This document shows, one piece after another, positions 19,359-28,052 of a stretch of 64,000 bases of DNA. The stretch is from contig NZ_JXQV01000030.1 in the NCBI RefSeq assembly GCF_000834635.1, positions 62,001 through 126,000 of the forward strand, written 5' to 3'. The translations under genes were made by a program, and so were the position numbers. The notes under the pieces are model-generated. The model was not told the DNA's origin. It did no database searches and saw only the letters and a list, made by a program, of their open reading frames with translations. Origin of the DNA: Agrobacterium tumefaciens (GTDB lineage: Bacteria; Pseudomonadota; Alphaproteobacteria; Rhizobiales; Rhizobiaceae). The stretch's first letter is position 1, and each line of letters begins with the position of its first letter.

Positions 19359-20624
19359 CTATTGAAGATAGGTTTTAAGTTCCGTTCCGGCCAGCAGAAA
19401 GCGTGCGGGATCGACGGGGTTATCGTTCAAACGCACCTCATAATGCACATGCGGGCCAGTTGAACGGCCCGTGCTGCCCGCTTTGCCGATGACCTCGCCA
19501 AGTGCGACTTTGTCGCCTTCCTTCACGAGAATTTCCGAGAGGTGGCCGTAGCGGGTGGTGATGCCATTGCCATGATCGACCTCGACCATGTTGCCGTAAC
19601 CGCCTGAAAAGCCAGCGCTTGTCACCGTTCCAGCGCCTGTTGTCTGAACCGATGCACCCGTTTCGGCGACGAAATCGATTCCCGCATGCAGGGCAAGGCG
19701 GCCGAGGAACGGATCGATGCGGTTTCCGAAGCGGCTGGAAATTTCACGGCCGGGGGCAGGGTTGCCAAAGGGCAGCGATACAGCCGCGCCGCGCACTGTT
19801 TCAAGCCGGATCAGGGCGCTGTCGAGATTGCTGAGTTGCTCTTCAAATGTTGCAGAACTCGTATTCACGGGCTCCACGAAGGGGCCACCAATGTCCTGCG
19901 GGACCGAGTCGTCGATGCGGATGCCAGTTCTGCGGATGATATCGGCCATGGCGTCTGCCTTGCTTGCAGCGCCCAATGTCAACGAGGCGATCCGGCTCAA
20001 CTGTTCAGACTCGACCTTGTCGAGCGAGGCGATCATCAGCGAAAGGCTGCGGTCGGAAAGTTTGTCGTGCCCGGATGCGTATCCGATGCTGCCCTTCATG
20101 CCTGTGGAAGGTGATGACAGGGCGCTGTCGATGGCTTTGGCAGCGCCCGAGAGGCTTGCCTTCTTGTTCGGCGCGTAAGCATTGGCGGGGCTGGGTTCGA
20201 TTGCGGGTTCGGAAAGACCGGATTTTTCAGCGCGCTCCAGCAATTCGCTCATGCGGCCATGCCTGGAGGTGAGGGCGCTTTGTTGGGCCAGAAGTTTCTC
20301 CACCTTGCGTTCCACGGCTTGCTGATCCAGCACCTGCTTGGAGGTGACGCGGTCTACCTGGGCGCGGAGTGCGGCAATGCGATCTTCATATTCTGTCTGC
20401 ATTCGGGACTGGCGGGCGATAGTCGCGCCAACGAGATCATCGCGCAGAATGAGATAGGCGGTGGAGCCGATATAGCCGATGCTGAGCAGACCGGCGACGC
20501 ATAAAGCAGTCGCCGCAAGCCAGGGCCTGATCGTGATGTGACGCACTTTCTCGCCGCTGGCGAGAATAAGGACGTGCTGCTGGCGTTTTTTGCCAAACGC
20601 CAGGTCTTTACCCGCTCTCGTCAA
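19359..20624 (-). CDS. M23-family peptidoglycan endopeptidase-like protein
   Basis: 421 residues from TTG 20624. A GGAGGA ribosome site lies 6-7 bases before the TTG, and this is better supported than ATG 20645. A transmembrane segment at about residues 35-58 is followed by a coiled-coil region (about 70-140). The C-terminal LytM/M23 domain keeps the zinc ligands: H-A-G-I-D and H-V-H-Y-E. It probably cleaves peptide cross-links in the cell wall from the periplasmic face of the inner membrane. The long middle part is poorly conserved. Confidence 0.93.
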   Translation of the reverse strand: MTRAGKDLAFGKKRQQHVLILASGEKVRHITIRPWLAATALCVAGLLSIGYIGSTAYLILRDDLVGATIARQSRMQTEYEDRIAALRAQVDRVTSKQVLDQQAVERKVEKLLAQQSALTSRHGRMSELLERAEKSGLSEPAIEPSPANAYAPNKKASLSGAAKAIDSALSSPSTGMKGSIGYASGHDKLSDRSLSLMIASLDKVESEQLSRIASLTLGAASKADAMADIIRRTGIRIDDSVPQDIGGPFVEPVNTSSATFEEQLSNLDSALIRLETVRGAAVSLPFGNPAPGREISSRFGNRIDPFLGRLALHAGIDFVAETGASVQTTGAGTVTSAGFSGGYGNMVEVDHGNGITTRYGHLSEILVKEGDKVALGEVIGKAGSTGRSTGPHVHYEVRLNDNPVDPARFLLAGTELKTYLQ

Positions 20625-20710
20625 AACGCATCCTCCAGCCAACATACTATTTGGCTGGATAGTAATTCGTTAAGGTTAACGAAGTTTTGACTTTATCAGC
20701 AAGGCAGCAA

Positions 20711-21178
20711 CTACTGAGCGTTTACGGCCTCAAGAACCTCTTGTGCGTGGCCGTTGGCCTTGACCTTGGTCCAGATTTTGGCAATCGCGCCACCGGGCGA
20801 AATCAGATAGGTCGTGCGCTCCACGCCCATGTATTTTTTGCCATACATGCTTTTTTCTTTCCAAACGCCGTAGCTTTCCAGCACCGTGCGCTCTTCGTCC
20901 GACGCCAGCATGACGGTAAGCGAATGCTTGGCTGCGAATTTATCGTGGCTCTTGACCGAATCGGGGGAGATGCCGATCACAACAGTGTTGGCTGCTTCGA
21001 ATTGCGCACCCATTGCGCTGAAATCAATGGCCTGCACGGTGCAGCCGGACGTGTCATCCTTGGGGTAGAAATAAAGGACCACTGTCTTGTCGCTGAGGCT
21101 TGAAAGAGTGACTTCACCTGAGCCATTTCGGGGCAGGGTAAAGTCCGGTGCTGTATCGCCAATTTTCAAATCAGTCAT
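20711..21178 (-). CDS. BCP/PrxQ-type peroxiredoxin
   Basis: 155 residues from ATG 21178. It reduces hydroperoxides using thiols. The peroxidatic cysteine is in D-D-T-S-G-C-T-V-Q-A. The usual second cysteine five residues later is replaced by Ile (V-Q-A-I-D-F), so this is a 1-Cys or atypical member. The much longer open frame upstream overlaps the AsmA-like gene and is not part of this protein. Divergent from that gene. Confidence 0.94.
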   Translation of the reverse strand: MTDLKIGDTAPDFTLPRNGSGEVTLSSLSDKTVVLYFYPKDDTSGCTVQAIDFSAMGAQFEAANTVVIGISPDSVKSHDKFAAKHSLTVMLASDEERTVLESYGVWKEKSMYGKKYMGVERTTYLISPGGAIAKIWTKVKANGHAQEVLEAVNAQ

Positions 21179-21355
21179 ATATGACCTTTCTTTCGCCGGA
21201 TTGTTGAGTAAATGGGCCGTTGTTCGATATATACCGAATAAGTGCTTCGTCCAGTCTTGTGGCGATACAGACGGTGTGATTGGTAGGACCGTCACGCCGA
21301 AAAGACCCTGATAATGATCGAGGGTCGTGGCAGTTTCGGGAGCAAGCACAGGCGG

Positions 21356-24300
21356 ATGGCGGAAATTCGTGGCGAAAAGGTCAGCTTCAGCAAGCGCGAT
21401 ATAAAGCCGCTGCATGCGATGCCCTCTGCCCAGGTTGAAGACCCCATTATTGTTCACTGCCCGCGCCCGCGTTCCATGATGCGATCGCTGCTGAAGGTGT
21501 TTGGGGCGCTGGTCATTCTCGCCTTCATTTCCATTGGTGGCATTATCGTTTCGGTCGAAACCGGTTCCATCGATGCTGCATTGACGACACAAGCCAAGCA
21601 GGCGCTCGAGCGTGCGCTGGGCTCCAAATACGATGCACGAATCGGCTCCACATCCGTGCGCTTTGCCTCCGGCTTCAATCTGGCTCTGGTGGCGCAGGAT
21701 GTTGACATCATTGATAAGGAAACCGGCCAGCATTTGAGCCGCGCCCGCGCCATGGGCATGGCGCTCAACCCGCTGGCATTGCTGGCGGGCCGCGTTTCGG
21801 TTCAAAGCCTCGAAGCAACGGGAATGGAGCTGGACACCGCGCTTCTGCCGAAGGGGCAGGGTATCGACTTCGCCAAGCTTCGTGTGGCTGATGTTCCTGC
21901 CTATCTCGATCTGGCATTTGTTGAGCTGGATCGCTTCGCTCAGGCCTTCAAGGCAAGCGGCACAGAGGAGATTGATCTCTCTGAAATCGCCATTCGTTTG
22001 CCGCCCCGCGATGATGGCCAGCCTCGCACCATTACGCTTCGCGAACTCTCGCTGGTGCCCGATGGGGAGGGTGGCTACACGCTGGATGGCAATGTGGCGT
22101 TCAACGGCGAGGTGGCGACCTTGTCCCTTGCCGCCAAGGGAATGGCCGACAAGATCGGCAACTTCACGGCAAGGCTGGATGGTTTCGATATCGGTCCACT
22201 TCTTGAGCAGCATGATCCCCAGGGGGTGATGCATCAGGGCCTCAACGTCAAAGCCGGAGTGAACATCATCGGCAACCGTGCGCTGGGTGACGCGGCGCCG
22301 TCGCTCACAGTCTCCGCCGGTATTGGCGATGGCAAGCTCTACATTGGTGGTGATGCGCAAGCCGTGTCCAGCGGGGTCATCAACGCCCGATACGACTTCG
22401 AAACGAGCGTTGTGGCAGTGGAAAATTCCCACCTGACGCTCGGCCAGACCGTTCTTCCGCTTCGCGCCCAAATCAAGGACAATGCCAAGGGCTATGACCT
22501 GATGATGCGTCTGGAAAGCGCGACAGCGCTTGCCGAAGCAGGTGGGGAGCCGCCTGTCGGCTTTGACCTTGTGGCGGATGGAACATTTGACCGGTCATCG
22601 CACCTGCTCGATATTCCCGGGCTCTATGTGAAGAGCGCGTTGGGCGACATGGCGGGCTCACTCAAGGTCCGCTTCTTAGGTCATGGTTCGCCCGAAATCA
22701 GCTTTGGTGGACAGATTGCCAAGATGGAGGCCAGTGCCGTCAAGCAATTGTGGCCCTTCTGGATGGCGCGCAAGGCACGTCCCTGGGTCGTTTCCAACCT
22801 GTTTGGTGGCACGGTCAGAAACGGCTCCATCTCCGTCTTCATACCAGAGGGACGGATGTGTGGCCCCGGTTGCCCGCTGGAACTGTCTGCCAGCGAATTG
22901 CAGATCAAATTCGATGTCGACAATACCCGGCTCAACGTAACGGGTGACATTCCGCCGCTGCGGGATGCGTCTGCGCATTTCGAGCTGGTAGGCGAGGCCA
23001 TCAATGTCAACATCATCAAGGCAACGTCGTTCTTCCCCTCCAACCGCACGCTCGCGCTGGATAACAGCAAGTTCTCGATCAAGTCTGTCTATGCCAAGCC
23101 GTTGATGGCTGATCTTGATCTCAACGTCTCCGGCTCTGCGGATGCCGTGGCGGAGCTTGCGACATTCCAGCCCATCAACGCGTTGAGAGATTCGGACTTC
23201 AAGCCGGAGGATTTTGCCGGGCAGATCAAGGCCAACGCAAAGCTGACAGTTGGGCTGCTGACCAGCCAGAACCCACCGCAACCGACATGGAATGCCAAGC
23301 TGGACATGGATGGCGTATCGCTTACGCGCCCGTTCTTTGGCCGCCAGATTTCCGCTGTTAACGGCCCTATGACAATCGACAATGAGGCGTTGCGCCTGAA
23401 AGGCAAAGCCCGTGTCGATGATGTGCCGGTGGATATCGACATCGTCCAGCCGACGCGCAAGACCAGCACCGTGGCGCGGCAGATGCTTGTCAAGGCAACG
23501 CTTGAGCCGGGGCAGGTTGCCAAGCTTGCGCCCGAACTGACAAGCATTCTTGGCGGCACCACCTTGCTGGAGCTTGATGCGTCCGATGCGGGCCGGCAGA
23601 ACGTCAAACTCGATTTGTCCAATGCTTCGATTGTTTTGCCAGGAATTGGCTGGACAAAGGGTGCAGGTATTGCCGCCGGTGCATCCTTCGTCATGGAAAC
23701 CGTCGATGGTGTGACGAAGGTTGATGATTTCTCGCTGAACGGCGATGGTTTCGGTGCCTCGGGCGATCTCAAATTCGATAAATCGGGCCTGACTGCCGCC
23801 AATTTCTCCCGTTTCCAGCTTTCACCGCAGGATGATGTTGCTGTTTCGGTGACGGCATCGCGCAAGAATTACACCGTCAACGCCCACGGTAAATCTCTTG
23901 ATCTGCGCCCGCTGATCGCAAGATTGCGAAGCTCATCGGCAAAGAATAGCACGACGGACAAGCCGGATAGCAATTTTGGCGCTTTCAGCATCAAGGCCCA
24001 GCTGGACAAGGTTTACGGCTTCAATGACGAGGTGATGAGCAACGTCAATGCGGACGTCAATCTGCGGGATGGAAAACTGCGCACCATTGATCTGAAAGCC
24101 GTGACCAGCCGAGGGCAGGCGCTTGTTGCCCAAACCATCAACCGTGGTGATGGCGGAACGATCAACCTGACCAGCAGCGATGCCGGTTCCTTCGCCCGCT
24201 TCACGAACCTCTATTCGCGCGTGCGCGGTGGCCTGCTGAACCTCGCTTTGACCACGGCCAATGGCAACGATTGGAGCGGCTCACTCGACATGCGCAACTT

Positions 24301-24751
24301 CGCCGTTCTGAATGAAGCAAAACTTCAGGATATCGTCGCAACGCCGACAGGTGACGACGGGCGGAGCCTGAACACGGCTGTGCGTCGCAACATCGATGTC
24401 AGCTCTGAGAAATTCCAGCGTGGATTTGCAAGGGTCGTCTATGTGAACGGCACTCTGGCGCTGGAAAACGGGGTGATACGCGGCGAACAGATTGGCGCGA
24501 CCTTCCAGGGCATCGTGAAGGATCAGAACGGCAATATGGATATGACCGGCACCTTCATGCCTGCCTATGGCCTGAACCGCCTGTTCGCAGAATTGCCCTT
24601 CATTGGCATCTTCCTCGGCAACGGGCGTGATCGCGGTTTGCTGGGGATCACCTTCAAGCTGACGGGCCAGACGGATTCGCCGCGTCTGGCGATCAACCCT
24701 CTGTCACTGATTGCGCCCGGCGTGTTTCGCCAGATTTTCGAGTTCCAGTAG
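21356..24751 (+). CDS. large AsmA-like (DUF3971) envelope protein
   Basis: About 1131 residues. The start is uncertain (ATG 21356 or ATG 21314). One transmembrane helix at about residues 43-65 (LLKVFGALVILAFISIGGII) is followed by over 1000 residues of beta-rich repeats. The C-terminal part (GVIRGEQIGATFQGIVKD, then GTFMPAYGLNRLFAELPFIG) matches AsmA-like/YhdP proteins. These span the periplasm and move phospholipid between membranes in enterobacteria; here the role is inferred only from the family. It is monocistronic and divergent from the peroxiredoxin gene. Confidence 0.88.
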   Translation: MAEIRGEKVSFSKRDIKPLHAMPSAQVEDPIIVHCPRPRSMMRSLLKVFGALVILAFISIGGIIVSVETGSIDAALTTQAKQALERALGSKYDARIGSTSVRFASGFNLALVAQDVDIIDKETGQHLSRARAMGMALNPLALLAGRVSVQSLEATGMELDTALLPKGQGIDFAKLRVADVPAYLDLAFVELDRFAQAFKASGTEEIDLSEIAIRLPPRDDGQPRTITLRELSLVPDGEGGYTLDGNVAFNGEVATLSLAAKGMADKIGNFTARLDGFDIGPLLEQHDPQGVMHQGLNVKAGVNIIGNRALGDAAPSLTVSAGIGDGKLYIGGDAQAVSSGVINARYDFETSVVAVENSHLTLGQTVLPLRAQIKDNAKGYDLMMRLESATALAEAGGEPPVGFDLVADGTFDRSSHLLDIPGLYVKSALGDMAGSLKVRFLGHGSPEISFGGQIAKMEASAVKQLWPFWMARKARPWVVSNLFGGTVRNGSISVFIPEGRMCGPGCPLELSASELQIKFDVDNTRLNVTGDIPPLRDASAHFELVGEAINVNIIKATSFFPSNRTLALDNSKFSIKSVYAKPLMADLDLNVSGSADAVAELATFQPINALRDSDFKPEDFAGQIKANAKLTVGLLTSQNPPQPTWNAKLDMDGVSLTRPFFGRQISAVNGPMTIDNEALRLKGKARVDDVPVDIDIVQPTRKTSTVARQMLVKATLEPGQVAKLAPELTSILGGTTLLELDASDAGRQNVKLDLSNASIVLPGIGWTKGAGIAAGASFVMETVDGVTKVDDFSLNGDGFGASGDLKFDKSGLTAANFSRFQLSPQDDVAVSVTASRKNYTVNAHGKSLDLRPLIARLRSSSAKNSTTDKPDSNFGAFSIKAQLDKVYGFNDEVMSNVNADVNLRDGKLRTIDLKAVTSRGQALVAQTINRGDGGTINLTSSDAGSFARFTNLYSRVRGGLLNLALTTANGNDWSGSLDMRNFAVLNEAKLQDIVATPTGDDGRSLNTAVRRNIDVSSEKFQRGFARVVYVNGTLALENGVIRGEQIGATFQGIVKDQNGNMDMTGTFMPAYGLNRLFAELPFIGIFLGNGRDRGLLGITFKLTGQTDSPRLAINPLSLIAPGVFRQIFEFQ

Positions 24752-24765
24752 CCGCCCGGTGGGCG

Positions 24766-25473
24766 CTAGCGATCCCGCAGTCTCAGCTCGTCTGTCTGCA
24801 TCTCAAGTGAACCGAGGGTGGAGAGGAATGTCATGCCCAGCAGGCTCTGGTCCAGTTGCCCCTCCTGCGCCACAAGTGCCGAGACATTGCGTCTGACAAT
24901 GGGACCAATGGCGACTTCCGACAGGCGCACGGGGGCAACCAATGCGAGTCCGTTGGCCGTCGTAACCGTGACCGTGTAGTCAAGTGTAGCGACGTTGATC
25001 CGAGCTGCACTTGCGTCCTCTGCGGTTAGAACGATCGAACTCGCCCCGGTATCGACCATCATATACACCGGCTGACCGTTGATTTGCGCATTTGTCTCGA
25101 AGTGCCCGTTCATCGACTTGTTGAGGATGACCTCCTGCTCGCCATTTTGCGTGGTCACCATAACGGCGCGGCCCGGCATGAGGCCTGCGAGCAGTCTTTC
25201 ACCAAAACGCTGGGCGTCGTAGCGATAGAGATACATTGCAATGAGACTGAGAAATATGATGAGCCAGGCGGCAACTTGGCGCAGCACCGTGCCCCAGCCG
25301 CTTCGATTGCCTGCCAGAATGCCGACTGACAACAGGGCTGCGATGGGTATCAGGTAGATGGCCTCACCGAATTGCTCGTTGCTGATGCCGAATGTCTGAC
25401 CGCTTTCGTGGTTGAAGACGAGCAGTGCCAGACCAATGCCAAGCACGAGAAACACGAAAATCAGCCTGTTCAT
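24766..25473 (-). CDS. TIGR02281-type clan AA aspartic protease
   Basis: 235 residues. Two or three membrane segments in the first 95 residues precede a retropepsin-like domain with the active-site motif M-V-D-T-G-A-S-S-I-V-L-T. One D-T-G per chain is expected, so it probably dimerises. The C-terminus has LLGMTFLSTL, part of the fold. The start overlaps the DUF1289 stop by four bases (ATGA), so the two are coupled. The substrate is unknown. Confidence 0.92.
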   Translation of the reverse strand: MNRLIFVFLVLGIGLALLVFNHESGQTFGISNEQFGEAIYLIPIAALLSVGILAGNRSGWGTVLRQVAAWLIIFLSLIAMYLYRYDAQRFGERLLAGLMPGRAVMVTTQNGEQEVILNKSMNGHFETNAQINGQPVYMMVDTGASSIVLTAEDASAARINVATLDYTVTVTTANGLALVAPVRLSEVAIGPIVRRNVSALVAQEGQLDQSLLGMTFLSTLGSLEMQTDELRLRDR

Positions 25474-25673
25474 GCGGTTGCGGTCTCCTGAACGGGTGGG
25501 CGCATGCGATCCATGGCGCGTTGCGGAAGGCTCTTCATGATTGTTTGGCGCTCAAATGCCGTTAAGCGTGACCAGGCCATGATCTCTTCAATGCTGCGAT
25601 GGCAACCGTCGCAAAGGCCGTCACGCGAATCGAGAGAACATATGTCGATGCAGGGTGATTCCATGATTTCCAT
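25470..25673 (-). CDS. DUF1289 protein
   Basis: 67 residues. DUF1289 proteins are small cysteine-rich proteins of unknown function. Here the pattern is E-S-P-C-I-D-I-C-S-L-D then L-C-D-G-C-H-R, which could bind metal, followed by EEIMAWSRLTAFER. The third gene in the line, the aspartic protease, overlaps its stop; cobS lies 9 bases upstream. A second start (ATG 25664) is possible. Confidence 0.9.
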   Translation of the reverse strand: MEIMESPCIDICSLDSRDGLCDGCHRSIEEIMAWSRLTAFERQTIMKSLPQRAMDRMRPPVQETATA

Positions 25674-25682
25674 ATCTGTATT

Positions 25683-26465
25683 TCACACGATGAGAGCAAG
25701 TGCCGTCAGCATCACGATCTCTGTGATCTGCTGGGTGGCGCCAATGGTATCGCCCGTGTGGCCGTCTATCCTGCGGTAGCAGAAGCGGTTGAAAACATGA
25801 GTAACGCCAAACAGCGCGGCAATCACGATGGCCAAGAGATAAAGCGAGACAATCGGAAGGCAGAGCAGAACCGCAATTGCCAGGCCGCAGATGATTGCCC
25901 CCTTGCGTTCCCGCTCGCCCGGCTGGCCTGCCATAGCGGCCAGACCGCCATCGCGCGCCGGTGGCAGCGTCTGCCAGTGCCAGACCATCAATCCCCGGCT
26001 GAAGCAGGCGCTGGCAACGAGGCAGGCGGCGATTGCCAGTGGTGAGAGTTCGCGAAAGAGAACGGCGATTGCCGTTGCTCTCAGCAAAAACGAGGCGATA
26101 AGGGCAATGGCACCATAGGAGCCGATGCGGCTGTCTTTCATGATTTGTAGCGCGCGCTCTTTGGTGCTGCCACCGCCTAAGCCATCGGCAGAATCGGCAA
26201 AGCCATCCTCGTGCAAGGCTCCGGTGGTGATCGTCGCAACGATCAGCACCAAAATGGCAGACATCAGCGGGTCTGCGTCAGCCCATGCCAGCAGAGCAGC
26301 AAGACATGCTGCCGGGAGAGCAATCAGAAATCCGGCCACGGGGAAGGCTCGCACCATGTGGCCGAGGGGGCGATTATCATCTTCAAAGAAGATATCGTTC
26401 ACGGGAATGCGGCTGAGAAAACTCAGCGAACGCATCATGTCCGTCACAAAATTCCCCGCCTGCAA
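25683..26465 (-). CDS. cobS: adenosylcobinamide-GDP ribazoletransferase (cobalamin synthase)
   Basis: 260 residues from TTG 26465, with AAGGAG 7 bases before it; ATG codons nearer the start of homologous sequence are internal. CobS (also named CobV) joins alpha-ribazole to adenosylcobinamide-GDP to finish cobalamin. The motif H-E-D-G-F-A-D-S-A-D-G-L-G-G-G holds the metal-binding acidic residues. Several transmembrane helices follow. It is divergent from cobT, whose product supplies the alpha-ribazole phosphate. Confidence 0.93.
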   Translation of the reverse strand: MQAGNFVTDMMRSLSFLSRIPVNDIFFEDDNRPLGHMVRAFPVAGFLIALPAACLAALLAWADADPLMSAILVLIVATITTGALHEDGFADSADGLGGGSTKERALQIMKDSRIGSYGAIALIASFLLRATAIAVLFRELSPLAIAACLVASACFSRGLMVWHWQTLPPARDGGLAAMAGQPGERERKGAIICGLAIAVLLCLPIVSLYLLAIVIAALFGVTHVFNRFCYRRIDGHTGDTIGATQQITEIVMLTALALIV

Positions 26466-26602
26466 ACGTCTCTCCTTTGGTTGAGGCTCGGCATATCGTA
26501 TTTGAGGTTGTTCCTCTGCGCATCCGCGATTATGAGAAGGGCCTACAAAGACCGATTTGCCGGAAAAGACAAGCGTCCGGCGTGACCAGAAAGACCTGTT
26601 AC

Positions 26603-27625
26603 ATGAGCATGAGCGGATTGCCGTTTGATGATTTTCGCACGCTGCTGCGCGACCTGCCGGGCCCACATACATTTGCGCTTGTCGCAGCCAAGGAGCGCAA
26701 TGCGCAGTTGACCAAGCCTGAGGGCTCGCTGGGCCGTCTGGAAGAAATCGCCATGTGGCTGGCGGCCTGGTCCGGTCGTGCGCCTGCGGTCAACCGTCCG
26801 CTGGTGGCGATTTTCGCTGGAAACCACGGCGTTACCCGCCATGGCGTTACGCCTTATCCGTCGTCTGTCACGCAGCAGATGGTCGAAAACTTTGCTGCAG
26901 GCGGCGCCGCCATCAACCAGATCTGTGTGGCACACGATCTCGGGCTGAAGATTTTCGATCTGGCGCTGGATTATCCGACGGGCGACATCACCATGGAAGC
27001 CGCACTTTCCGAACGCGATTGCGCAGCCACGATGGCATTCGGCATGGAAGCGATTGCTGGTGGTACCGATCTTCTGTGCATCGGCGAGATGGGTATTGGC
27101 AACACGACGATTGCGGCTGCGATCAACCTGGCGCTCTACGGTGGTACGGCGGAAGAATGGACCGGCCCCGGCACGGGTTCGGAAGGCGACATCATGGCGC
27201 GCAAGATTGCTGCCGTGAAGGCTGCCGTTGAATTCCACAAGGATCATCTCTCCGATCCTCTGGAGATCATGCGTCGATTGGGCGGGCGTGAAATAGCGGC
27301 CATGGCGGGAGCCATTCTGGCTGCTCGTGTCGAAAAAATTCCCGTATTGATCGATGGTTATGTCGCAACCGCTGCTGCCGCCTTGCTCAAGGCTGCCAAC
27401 CCTGCAGCACTCGACCATTGCCTGATTGGCCATGTGTCAGGTGAGCCGGGTCATCTGGCTGCGGTGGAAAAGCTGGGCAAGACACCGCTTCTGGCGTTGG
27501 GCATGCGTCTAGGCGAGGGCACCGGTGCCGCACTGGCCGCCGGTATCGTCAAAGCGGCTGCTGCCTGCCATTCCGGCATGGCAACGTTCGCCGCAGCGGG
27601 TGTCACGACCCGTACAGACCGTTGA
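26603..27625 (+). CDS. cobT: nicotinate-nucleotide-dimethylbenzimidazole phosphoribosyltransferase
   Basis: 340 residues from ATG 26603. CobT (also CobU) transfers phosphoribose from nicotinate mononucleotide to dimethylbenzimidazole. Family motifs: G-N-H-G-V-T-R-H-G-V-T near residue 73, GEMGIGNTTIAAA, and the C-terminal LGMRLGEGTGAALA with the catalytic glutamate. It is followed after 7 bases by dgkA. I saw no cobalamin riboswitch upstream. Confidence 0.96.
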   Translation: MSMSGLPFDDFRTLLRDLPGPHTFALVAAKERNAQLTKPEGSLGRLEEIAMWLAAWSGRAPAVNRPLVAIFAGNHGVTRHGVTPYPSSVTQQMVENFAAGGAAINQICVAHDLGLKIFDLALDYPTGDITMEAALSERDCAATMAFGMEAIAGGTDLLCIGEMGIGNTTIAAAINLALYGGTAEEWTGPGTGSEGDIMARKIAAVKAAVEFHKDHLSDPLEIMRRLGGREIAAMAGAILAARVEKIPVLIDGYVATAAAALLKAANPAALDHCLIGHVSGEPGHLAAVEKLGKTPLLALGMRLGEGTGAALAAGIVKAAAACHSGMATFAAAGVTTRTDR

Positions 27626-27632
27626 GAGCGCC

Positions 27633-28052
27633 ATGGATAAGCTCGACGCCGTACCGCCATCCGAACCGGTCTTTCGCAAGGAGACCGGCTTCAGACATCT
27701 GATTGCAGCGACGCGTTACTCGGCTCAAGGCCTGTTGCGTCTTTGGAAGGAAGCGGCGTTTCGGCACGAGGTTTTGGCCTTCGGAGCGGGGCTGGCACTG
27801 ATGGGCGTCATCGGCGCTCCGCTGGTGCACTATCTGATATTTTCGGTGCTGATGCTTCTTCTGTTTTCTGTGGAAGCGCTGAACACGGCCATTGAGGAAA
27901 TCGTAGACCGGGTATCACCGGAATTCTCCTCTGCGGCCCGCAACGCAAAGGACCTTGGTTCCTTTGCCGTGTTCTGTCTGCTGCTGGCCAATGGTGGATT
28001 CGTGCTCTACTCGCTGGTCAGCACCATCTTCGGTTCCATCGTTCTGCTTTAA
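27633..28052 (+). CDS. dgkA: diacylglycerol kinase
   Basis: 139 residues, three transmembrane helices. It phosphorylates diacylglycerol to phosphatidic acid. The signature E-A-L-N-T-A-I-E-E-I-V-D is intact, followed by AARNAKDLGSFAV. It starts 7 bases after cobT. Its stop codon overlaps the stop of the convergent histidine kinase gene. Confidence 0.95.
   Translation: MDKLDAVPPSEPVFRKETGFRHLIAATRYSAQGLLRLWKEAAFRHEVLAFGAGLALMGVIGAPLVHYLIFSVLMLLLFSVEALNTAIEEIVDRVSPEFSSAARNAKDLGSFAVFCLLLANGGFVLYSLVSTIFGSIVLL

Noticed and set aside
21179..22471. 430-codon N-terminal extension of the peroxiredoxin frame
   Set aside because: It overlaps the AsmA-like gene antisense, and the known family starts at ATG 21178 (MTDLKIGDTAPDF).
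26466..26602. cobalamin riboswitch between cobS and cobT
   Set aside because: I looked for the B12-box and saw no such sequence in this 137-base gap.
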